Shown piece after piece: positions 1-4,877 of a DNA stretch of 6,257 nucleotides; position 1 is the stretch's first letter, and each line of letters starts with the position of its first letter. The DNA comes from Promethearchaeota archaeon (GTDB lineage: Archaea > Asgardarchaeota > Lokiarchaeia > Sigynarchaeales > SOKP01). The translations under genes and the position numbers were made by a program. The DNA lies in contig JAEOTL010000230.1 in the NCBI GenBank assembly GCA_016839845.1, positions 1-6,257 of the forward strand, read 5' to 3'. Below the pieces are notes generated by a model, which made no database searches, was not told where the DNA came from, and worked only from the letters and a program-made list of their open reading frames with translations.

Positions 1-2
1 AA

Positions 3-743
3 TTACCGAATTTAAAACAGGCAGGATTTTGGAATAATTTTACATTTATCCATATTACTGGTTCAAACTGGACCGTTGCTAATCAATCTGATTGGTGTTA
101 TGGTTCAGGTATATGGGGGGACCCCTTTGTGATTGAAAATATGATAATTAACGCGAGTACTTCTCCACTAGGGAGCGGTATCTTTATTGAAAATTCTGTT
201 AATGCGTTTTTTACAATTAAAAATGTGACGATTTTTGAGGCTACTTATGGAATTAGGTTAGAAAATACGTATAATGGGGAGATAATTAGTAGCAATCTTT
301 CAAATAACATAGATTCAGGAATTAGTATGGTTAATTGTGAGAATAATACAATTGCAGATAATAACATATTCAATAATGGAGTCCGTGGTATTCATTTATT
401 TACAGATTGTAATGAAAATAAAATCATTGGGAATAATGTAATAGATGATGGTACAAATCTCCAGGACACGGGAATACATTTTGAAGGATTTTGCAATGAT
501 AATGAGATTCTGGAAAATAATATATGGGATAATAGTATCTATGGCATAAATATTGAAGATTCTTGTGAAAGAAACGTGATTCATAACAACACATTTAAAA
601 ATACAGTCACCAATCAGCAAGATTATGGTATACGATTAGACAATGATTCTCATGAGAACACTATTTCTTTAAATTTATTTGAAGATCTGAATAATTATGC
701 AATTACCTTGGTGACTTCTGACATAACTTTAGTAAATAATTAA
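3..743 (+). CDS. NosD-like beta-helix surface protein, N-terminal part, cut by an in-frame TAA
   Basis: The frame is open from the first complete codon of the window, so the true start and any signal peptide lie to the left; the GTG at 129 is only an internal codon. The product is a right-handed beta-helix made of rungs of about 23-28 residues, each starting with a G-I-x-[LIF] strand and containing I-x-x-N-N-[IVT]-[FIW], for example around NNTIADNNIF and NKIIGNNVID. This is the NosD/periplasmic copper-binding and carbohydrate-binding-like repeat type, usually extracellular in archaea. Asn is very abundant and N-x-S/T sequons are frequent. The frame ends at TAA 741-743 in the middle of a rung, and the sequence directly after it continues the same rung in the same frame (see 774-2309). 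I therefore read it as the first half of one gene that is interrupted, recently mutated or mis-sequenced. The ligand is unknown. Confidence 0.8.
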   Translation, partial: LPNLKQAGFWNNFTFIHITGSNWTVANQSDWCYGSGIWGDPFVIENMIINASTSPLGSGIFIENSVNAFFTIKNVTIFEATYGIRLENTYNGEIISSNLSNNIDSGISMVNCENNTIADNNIFNNGVRGIHLFTDCNENKIIGNNVIDDGTNLQDTGIHFEGFCNDNEILENNIWDNSIYGINIEDSCERNVIHNNTFKNTVTNQQDYGIRLDNDSHENTISLNLFEDLNNYAITLVTSDITLVNN

Positions 744-1043
744 CAAATAATTGATATTGCTAATGGATTTTATATGTTAATAGCTCATCAGAGTGAAATT
801 ACGAACAACATAATTTCGGGTGGTTCTACCGCATTTATAATGAGTGCATGCGATGGTGGTCAAATTTATGGTAATTATATTAATAACACGGTAAGTTTTG
901 CAATTAGAATTTTTATAAACTGCGACAATAATGAGTTTCATGATAATATAATTAAAGATAATAACATTGGTGTACAACTTGACGATCCCTCAGATTTTAA
1001 TAATGCTTTTTATAAAAATTCCTTTATTTCAAATAACATTCAC
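177..1043 (+). repeat. Tandem beta-helix rungs (about 12) in the surface protein
   Basis: Roughly twelve protein-level repeats of mostly 23-28 residues run from ggt at 177 to the codon before gct at 1044, each beginning with a strand such as GIFIEN, GIRLEN, GISMVN, GIHLFT, GIHFEG, GINIED, GIRLDN, AITLVT, AIRIFI or GVQLDD. Two rungs are 28 residues long because of similar loop insertions (TNLQDT and TNQQDY). The repeats have diverged at DNA level, so this is a structural repeat and not a recent tandem duplication. The stop at 741-743 falls inside the rung that starts AITLVT. Confidence 0.8.
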
Positions 1044-2309
1044 GCTATTGATAATGGGACAGCAACTCCTTGGAATAATACGCTGATTGGGAATTATTGG
1101 GATACCTATACCGGTCCGGACTTAAATAGTGATTATATTGGAGATGTCCCCTTCAATATCTCTGGTGCAGCGAATGCAACTGATAACCTCCCTATTGTGG
1201 ACCATGCCCCCCCCATGATTACGATTAATACTCCAACTCCTAAGGAATATAATGCTACTGCTCCCGAATTTAATATAATTGTTAATGAAACATACCTCTA
1301 TTCCCTGTGGTATACCATAAATAATAGCGGGACAAAGTACTACATTACTGAAAACGGTACCATTAACCAAGACGTATGGGATGCATTAGATAATGGGACT
1401 GTAACTATTACCTTTTATGCTCGAGATATTGCATGGAAAATGGGTTCGAATTCTGTAGTAATAATTAAAAACGTTTCCTCCCAAGCCCCTAGTGACCCTC
1501 ATGACCCTATTGACGGGCCCTCTTCCCTTGATCCAATTACTATCATTGTGATAAGTATCATTGTGATATCGCTGATTTTAATTGCTGCAATTATATTAAG
1601 AAAGCTAATTATGGGAAAACTACAAAAATCGCGAAAATTAACTGATGAGCAGTTATCAGATGCACAATACTTTAAGGATATCACAAGCCTTCTTACCGTT
1701 CTAGCTATACATAATGATTCAGGCTTATGCCTTTCTAAAATTGCCCTGCATGGCGGTATTGGATTGGATGAGAATTTGTTTACGGGTTTTATCTCTGCCA
1801 TGGGAAGTTTTAAAAACGAACTTGCTCAACAGATGGGTCTACCAGTAAAAGGTGTAGGCGGGGATAATATTATAGAATATAATGAATTTACGATAACACT
1901 CATGGACGGTGAATATCTTAGATTAGGATTAGTTTCTTATAGCAGTCTTGGGGATTTAATAAAAGAACGGTGTGGACGTGTTTTAAGGGATTATGAACTC
2001 AAGCATGTAAATGAATTAAAAAACTTTGATGGTGAAATCCAAGGTTTCAGTGATTTTAAGGAAATGATTAAAGCAGGTCTAGACATTAATCTGAATAAAA
2101 AAAGTACTATTAATGTTAAAAAGTTAAACAAGTATGACGCTCCCGAACCATTTATTACCATTTTAAATGATCTTAATTCACGATCTGATGGCTTTTATCC
2201 TGCAGAAATTGCTCTTTCCCTTGTGAAAGAAATGAATATTTCAAATCAAGAAGCTAATTTGATGGTCTATGAAGCCTTTAAGAATCAATTATTTTTACCC
2301 ATAAATTAG
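774..2309 (+). CDS. Beta-helix / Ig-like / single TM / cytosolic longin-like protein, C-terminal part
   Basis: This is the in-frame continuation of the upstream half. The first ATG after the internal stop is at 774, but nothing resembling a ribosome binding site precedes it, so it is probably not a natural start. Residues 1-90 are further beta-helix rungs. Residues 105-125 carry the closing motif seen in NosD-type proteins (IGNYWDTYTG, then DYIGDVPF). Residues about 143-236 look like an Ig-like beta-sandwich of the archaeal surface-layer type (SLWYTINNSGTKYY, then VTITFYARD). A Pro/Ser-rich linker precedes one strongly hydrophobic helix (255-275) followed by basic residues (RKLIMGKLQKSRK), so the C-terminus is cytosolic. 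Residues about 296-440 resemble a longin/roadblock fold: a strand with LAIHNDSGLCL, a helix with LFTGFISAMGSF, then IIEYNEFTITLMDG and a long helix. Residues 455-511 look like a separate small helical, possibly winged-helix, domain. The longin assignment rests on pattern resemblance and is inferred. Confidence 0.82.
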   Translation: MLIAHQSEITNNIISGGSTAFIMSACDGGQIYGNYINNTVSFAIRIFINCDNNEFHDNIIKDNNIGVQLDDPSDFNNAFYKNSFISNNIHAIDNGTATPWNNTLIGNYWDTYTGPDLNSDYIGDVPFNISGAANATDNLPIVDHAPPMITINTPTPKEYNATAPEFNIIVNETYLYSLWYTINNSGTKYYITENGTINQDVWDALDNGTVTITFYARDIAWKMGSNSVVIIKNVSSQAPSDPHDPIDGPSSLDPITIIVISIIVISLILIAAIILRKLIMGKLQKSRKLTDEQLSDAQYFKDITSLLTVLAIHNDSGLCLSKIALHGGIGLDENLFTGFISAMGSFKNELAQQMGLPVKGVGGDNIIEYNEFTITLMDGEYLRLGLVSYSSLGDLIKERCGRVLRDYELKHVNELKNFDGEIQGFSDFKEMIKAGLDINLNKKSTINVKKLNKYDAPEPFITILNDLNSRSDGFYPAEIALSLVKEMNISNQEANLMVYEAFKNQLFLPIN

Positions 2310-2329
2310 AAGTTATTATCTTCTAATTT
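2303..2329 (+). terminator. Hairpin overlapping the stop codon of the surface-protein gene
   Basis: A perfect 10-base inverted repeat, AAATTAGAAG (2303-2312) and CTTCTAATTT (2320-2329), is separated by 7 bases. The left arm contains the TAG stop at 2307-2309. The right arm ends in a short T run, so it may help 3' end formation, but the stem is AT-rich and the T run is only four bases long. Confidence 0.45.
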
Positions 2330-2340
2330 TCAAATCTGTT

Positions 2341-2412
2341 ATGTCACTAGTAATGTCACAATCAAACATAACTTTTAAATAATCATGTCACTTTTTTCAT
2401 TAAGAATGACAT
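2341..2412 (+). promoter_or_regulatory. TATA box flanked by three ATGTCAC repeats, promoter of the small Lys-rich gene
   Basis: TTTTAAAT at 2373-2380 is a good archaeal TATA-like box whose centre lies about 29 bases before the ATG at 2406, fitting a leaderless or nearly leaderless transcript. ATGTCAC occurs at 2341-2347, 2353-2359 and 2385-2391, and the inverted variant ATGACAT lies over the start at 2406-2412. Copies are 12 and 32 bases apart, close to one and three helical turns. The pattern suggests binding sites of a transcription factor; which factor is unknown. Confidence 0.5.
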
Positions 2413-2561
2413 TATTTAAGATGAAAAAAAGAAAGAAAAAAATTGATGAAGAAAAGTTACGACAAGCATTAAAAGCAAGAGAGAGTTTAAGGAAAACAAA
2501 AATTGAAGCTTCAACTGACGTCTATTTATATACCAGTTATGCTTATTTGCCGGGATCTTAG
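2406..2561 (+). CDS. Small Lys-rich protein, 51 aa, unknown function
   Basis: A short open frame of 51 codons starts at ATG 2406 and ends with TAG at 2559-2561. I do not recognise it. Residues 6-33 form a highly charged, probably helical stretch (MKKRKKKIDEEKLRQALKAR and onward), followed by a Tyr-rich tail, VYLYTSYAYLPGS. There is no signal peptide or membrane segment. The start was chosen because a TATA-like box at 2373-2380 sits at the usual archaeal distance for a leaderless transcript; ATG 2385 (58 aa) and ATG 2421 (46 aa) are in the same frame and remain possible. The gene ends 29 bases from the stop of the convergent CapA-family gene. The amphipathic charge pattern and the well-placed promoter argue for a real gene, but no homolog is known to me. 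Confidence 0.5.
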   Translation: MTLFKMKKRKKKIDEEKLRQALKARESLRKTKIEASTDVYLYTSYAYLPGS

Positions 2562-2566
2562 ATTCT

Positions 2567-2586
2567 CCCAATTTATTTCTTTTGGG
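2567..2586. terminator. Possible terminator between convergent genes
   Basis: CCCAA (2567-2571) and TTGGG (2582-2586) are inverted around a T-rich loop, in the 29-base gap between two converging genes. On the + strand the T-rich tract 2572-2583 could itself act as an archaeal termination signal. The stem has only five pairs. Confidence 0.35.
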
Positions 2587-2590
2587 CTAT

Positions 2591-3604
2591 TCAAAAATGT
2601 TTATAGCGATCAATAATTGACACAGTCGCTTGTTTCTGTTTATCGAAAAATACTTGAATAAATTCCCGGTTAAATTGACCTAATTGCCAAATATCTTCTT
2701 CGTTTGGACCAATTTCTGCCGTAGCAATTACACCGTTATGATGGTATTTTTTCCATTTCACCCCATAACAGAAATTCCCTAAGGAATACGCTACTACCTT
2801 ATTTCCTTTCGGTGTAGAGTATTTGGATATCGGTTGTGGTGTATGAGGATGGTGCCCTACGATCAAATCCCAGGTAGTAAGTAATTTTTGGGCTAATTCT
2901 ACTTGATCTGGGGATGGATAGAATTGTAATTCAAATCCCCAATGTGGTAAAAAGATATTAAATTTCGCATTTTTATCGTAATAACTTTCTTCGCGCGATA
3001 TAAAAGAACATCTTTGATCACTAAGATAGGATATTCCACAAATATTCACTTTTTTTTCAAGCAGGATATTTGGTTCATCTCTTCTACCGATAACCATAAA
3101 ACCATGGTCTTTAGCGATTTTATAGCTTTTTTGAAATTCTTCCCAACCAAAATCTCCTGCATGATTATTAGCATAACTTAATAAAATTTTCTCTGGTGGT
3201 AAAAGCTCTTTTAGTGCTTCCAGATCACTTTCAGCCATTACTTGTGAACCTATAGCTCCCCTCTTGTACTTAGTTGTAATTATACCCTCAAAATTACCAA
3301 TTAGATAATCAATATCCATAAAGAATTCCTTAATTGAGGGATCAATTTCCAGCTTATATTTTGTCATTTGCATTATGTCCCCTATAAAACCAAATTTCAT
3401 TTGCGGGGAAATTCTATTCACCAGCTTTGCGTTTGGCATGAATGTAGCAGACCCTTGATATTTTTTTGAAGGACCCGTAATATAATTTTTTAGAAAAATC
3501 GCAGAGTGTTTAAAGGGGTATGGATGAGGAATTAATTTCCATCGCTTTGTGTCTTTCGCCCACTTAAAATCTTCTACAACGTTTTTTGAGTAAGAATCAT
3601 TCAT
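2591..3604 (-). CDS. CapA-family metallophosphatase-like protein (PGA_cap domain)
   Basis: This 337-residue protein contains the full set of motifs of the CapA/PgsA poly-gamma-glutamate capsule family, a branch of the calcineurin-like metallophosphatases: GDIM at 75-78, NFEG at 104-107, ANNHAGDFG at 145-153, PHWGFE at 220-225, GHHPH at 250-254 and YSLGNF at 273-278. The Asp, Asn and His residues in these motifs are the expected ligands of a two-metal site, so it looks catalytically competent. The start is ATG 3604, preceded by AAGGGAG with a 5-base spacer; the in-frame TTG at 3619 lies upstream of that signal. There is no signal peptide or membrane helix, unlike the membrane-anchored bacterial CapA, and residues 1-65 form an extension before the core. 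No capB, capC or ligase gene is nearby, so a capsule role is not supported and the substrate is unknown. It is convergent with the small gene on its 3' side. Confidence 0.9.
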   Translation of the reverse strand: MNDSYSKNVVEDFKWAKDTKRWKLIPHPYPFKHSAIFLKNYITGPSKKYQGSATFMPNAKLVNRISPQMKFGFIGDIMQMTKYKLEIDPSIKEFFMDIDYLIGNFEGIITTKYKRGAIGSQVMAESDLEALKELLPPEKILLSYANNHAGDFGWEEFQKSYKIAKDHGFMVIGRRDEPNILLEKKVNICGISYLSDQRCSFISREESYYDKNAKFNIFLPHWGFELQFYPSPDQVELAQKLLTTWDLIVGHHPHTPQPISKYSTPKGNKVVAYSLGNFCYGVKWKKYHHNGVIATAEIGPNEEDIWQLGQFNREFIQVFFDKQKQATVSIIDRYKHF

Positions 3605-3609
3605 GTTTA

Positions 3610-3616
3610 CTCCCTT
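3610..3616 (-). promoter_or_regulatory. Shine-Dalgarno site that fixes the CapA-family start
   Basis: On the minus strand AAGGGAG ends five bases before ATG 3604. It makes ATG 3604 preferable to the upstream TTG at 3619, which would place this site inside the coding region. Confidence 0.6.
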
Positions 3617-3636
3617 CAAGCCATTTCACACTATTC

Positions 3637-3646
3637 TGTATAATGT
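3637..3646 (-). promoter_or_regulatory. Candidate TATA box of the CapA-family gene
   Basis: ACATTATACA on the minus strand is centred about 38 bases before ATG 3604. A transcript starting about 26 bases downstream would give a short leader carrying the AAGGGAG site. The match to an archaeal TATA consensus is only moderate, and other AT-rich options exist further up (minus strand, near 3710-3725). Confidence 0.3.
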
Positions 3647-3805
3647 ACTACTCATGATAGCAATTGAAAGAATACAACTTCAACATTGGAAGGTAAATTA
3701 ATACTAGGCGCAATAAATTAAAAGTGTTCCCGACATTATTGAAAAAAAAAGACTAAGAATTTAGATTGAGATCTTAACTAATTCCACTTATACTACTCCT
3801 TACTC

Positions 3806-3837
3806 AGATTTCCGAAATCTTATAGAATGGATCTATA
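3806..3837. terminator. Two adjacent palindromes at the 3' end of the small minus-strand gene
   Basis: AGATTTC-C-GAAATCT (3806-3820) is a perfect 15-base palindrome with a one-base centre. It abuts TATAGA-ATGGA-TCTATA (3821-3837), which covers the TAG stop of the 3833-4087 frame. They could form RNA hairpins ending that transcript, or be protein-binding sites. No T run follows on the minus strand, so a terminator role is uncertain. Confidence 0.35.
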
Positions 3838-4087
3838 ATTCGATAACAGAAAGATCAAAGTTAGGTCGAGGAGTAATGTTGGTGTCTTCTATAGTTCTTG
3901 TATTTTTTGTTGTAACAATAGGCTTTTTTCGTCCTTTGGTAAGTATACTGTATTTAGCCAGGAAATTTAAAATGTTTTCATTCTCGAATTCTAACCAATG
4001 AGCTTTTCTGAGAACTTCACGCATTTTCATTCGTGAGTACAATAACCTTCCTATTCTCATTCTATTAAATTTTTGTTTAATATTCAT
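3833..4087 (-). CDS. Small basic protein, 84 aa, unknown function
   Basis: An open frame of 84 codons starts at ATG 4087 and ends with TAG at 3835-3833. I do not recognise the product. Residues 1-32 are strongly basic with Met, Arg and Lys (KQKFNRMRIGRLL, then RMKMREVLRKAHW) and probably helical; the remainder has a basic segment (TKGRKKPIVTTKNTR) and an acidic end. No membrane segment or signal peptide is visible. In its favour are a consensus-like TATA box (TTTAAATA) upstream on the same strand, a palindromic 3' end, and the lack of any competing frame on the other strand. Against it are its short length and the absence of a clear ribosome binding site. The next gene on the same strand starts about 230 bases downstream, so they are probably not one operon. 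Confidence 0.45.
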   Translation of the reverse strand: MNIKQKFNRMRIGRLLYSRMKMREVLRKAHWLEFENENILNFLAKYSILTKGRKKPIVTTKNTRTIEDTNITPRPNFDLSVIEL

Positions 4088-4129
4088 TAATGATCACAAT
4101 AAATTTTTGGATAAATATTATACCGAGTC

Positions 4130-4137
4130 TATTTAAA
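4130..4137 (-). promoter_or_regulatory. TATA box of the small basic gene
   Basis: TTTAAATA on the minus strand matches the archaeal TATA consensus well. A start of transcription about 26 bases downstream would leave a leader of about 20 bases before ATG 4087. Confidence 0.45.
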
Positions 4138-4246
4138 CAAAAAATATCTAAAAGGTAGATAAAGATTCTTTAATCTAATGTAACATAGCCTTTATCAAAT
4201 CCTATGGAAAAGAAATCTGGGTATAATCCTTAGATTTATTTTAATA

Positions 4247-4278
4247 AAACATTTATTGACTTCTTTGTCAAAATGTTT
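4247..4278. promoter_or_regulatory. Long dyad upstream of the membrane-protein gene, possible operator
   Basis: AAACATTT-AT-TGAC (4247-4260) pairs with GTCAAAATGTTT (4267-4278) around TTCTTT, giving 12 pairs with a two-base bulge. It lies 64-95 bases before ATG 4342 and upstream of the candidate TATA box. No + strand gene ends nearby, so it is more likely an operator or leader structure than a terminator. Confidence 0.45.
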
Positions 4279-4296
4279 ATATTATTTTATCTCTTA

Positions 4297-4304
4297 TTTT
4301 ATAT
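4297..4304 (+). promoter_or_regulatory. Candidate TATA box of the membrane-protein gene
   Basis: TTTTATAT would place the transcript start near 4327 and leave a short leader before ATG 4342. The nearby sequences at 4276-4283 (TTTATATT) and 4307-4313 (CTTTTAA) are alternatives, so the exact box is not settled. Confidence 0.3.
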
Positions 4305-4341
4305 TGCTTTTAAAGGAAATCTGATTTAATACTAAAATAAA

Positions 4342-4752
4342 ATGAGAGTGTATTCTATGGGAGAAATTTCAAAGGAATTGAAAATTGTTATTATAGTTAA
4401 TGCTGCCGCTGCTCTTATTTACGGAATATTGCAAACATTTATTACAGAGGCTTATCTGACGATGGTTGAACAACCCACTCCTGATATTCATTTTACTAGA
4501 ATTGGTGGTGGGACTCTTCTTGTTCTTGCTATATTTGGGATCTATACGGTGTTAAAAAAAGATTGGGAAGATTTTAAATTACTCTTTGAATTCGTTATTG
4601 TATACGAAATAATGCTATTTATATTAGACATTGTCTATTTTGCAACATTCACCATCTCTGCTACTAATTTCGCAAACTCGTTAATAGCTACTATCCTTAC
4701 CGCAGCATTAATAGCTGTAAACATATTCTTTTACCTCAGAGAGCAAAAATAG
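4342..4752 (+). CDS. Four-helix integral membrane protein, unknown function
   Basis: The 136-residue product has four predicted membrane helices at about residues 13-33, 54-71, 80-103 and 111-132, with a 20-residue loop between the first two (around EAYLTMVEQPTPDIHF) and a short basic/acidic C-terminus. The second helix begins R-I-G-G-G, and the K-K-D-W-E-D turn before helix 3 suggests that turn faces the cytosol. The arrangement recalls small DoxX/DUF4345-like four-helix proteins, but I cannot assign it to a family. The start may be ATG 4342 or ATG 4357; GAGAGTG six bases before the latter is a weak ribosome binding site, giving a 131-residue form. It stands alone, with its own upstream dyad and a clear terminator after it. 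Confidence 0.8.
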   Translation: MRVYSMGEISKELKIVIIVNAAAALIYGILQTFITEAYLTMVEQPTPDIHFTRIGGGTLLVLAIFGIYTVLKKDWEDFKLLFEFVIVYEIMLFILDIVYFATFTISATNFANSLIATILTAALIAVNIFFYLREQK

Positions 4753-4767
4753 TAAATATATAAATCT

Positions 4768-4796
4768 GAAGATTTAATACAATCTTCTTTTTTTTT
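4768..4796 (+). terminator. Intrinsic-type terminator of the membrane-protein gene
   Basis: GAAGATT (4768-4774) and AATCTTC (4781-4787) form a 7-pair stem with a 6-base loop, followed directly by nine T residues (4788-4796). It lies 15 bases after the stop codon. A T run alone can terminate archaeal transcription; the hairpin strengthens the call. Confidence 0.75.
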
Positions 4797-4832
4797 ATAC
4801 TTTTAATACTCCTTAATGTTTTGGTATAGAAA

Positions 4833-4860
4833 TTTTATATTTTACGAGATATTTTATAAA
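4833..4860 (+). promoter_or_regulatory. Candidate promoter of the enoyl-CoA hydratase gene
   Basis: TTTTATAT (4833-4840) would give a transcript start near 4864 and a leader of about 14 bases. TTTTATAAA (4852-4860) would instead start transcription near 4882, favouring a leaderless message from ATG 4884. Both are plausible; the preceding terminator shows that the gene needs its own promoter. Confidence 0.4.
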
Positions 4861-4877
4861 TTTATTAAAATTTAGAG

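Noticed and set aside
741..755. Leaky-stop context (TAA followed by CAA ATA) as programmed readthrough
   Set aside because: It resembles the viral UAG-CAA readthrough context only superficially; archaeal readthrough of TAA in this context is not established, so a mutation or error is the simpler reading.
396..2306. Minus-strand open frames at 396-620, 777-977, 1122-1370 and 1499-1801
   Set aside because: They lie entirely opposite the well-supported beta-helix, Ig-like and membrane coding sequence, and have no promoter or recognisable domain.
2591..3604. Capsule (poly-gamma-glutamate) biosynthesis locus
   Set aside because: Only the CapA-type domain is present; no CapB, CapC or transport gene lies in the window and the protein has no membrane anchor.
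3653..3700. Tiny frame starting ATG ATA GCA (15 codons) in the gap before the CapA-family gene
   Set aside because: Too short, no ribosome binding site or promoter, and no protein-like features.
4158..4196. GATAAAG (4158-4164) and CTTTATC (4190-4196), with AGATT/AATCT between, as a structured RNA or riboswitch
   Set aside because: The stems are only 5-7 bases of AT-rich sequence and match no riboswitch family that I recognise.
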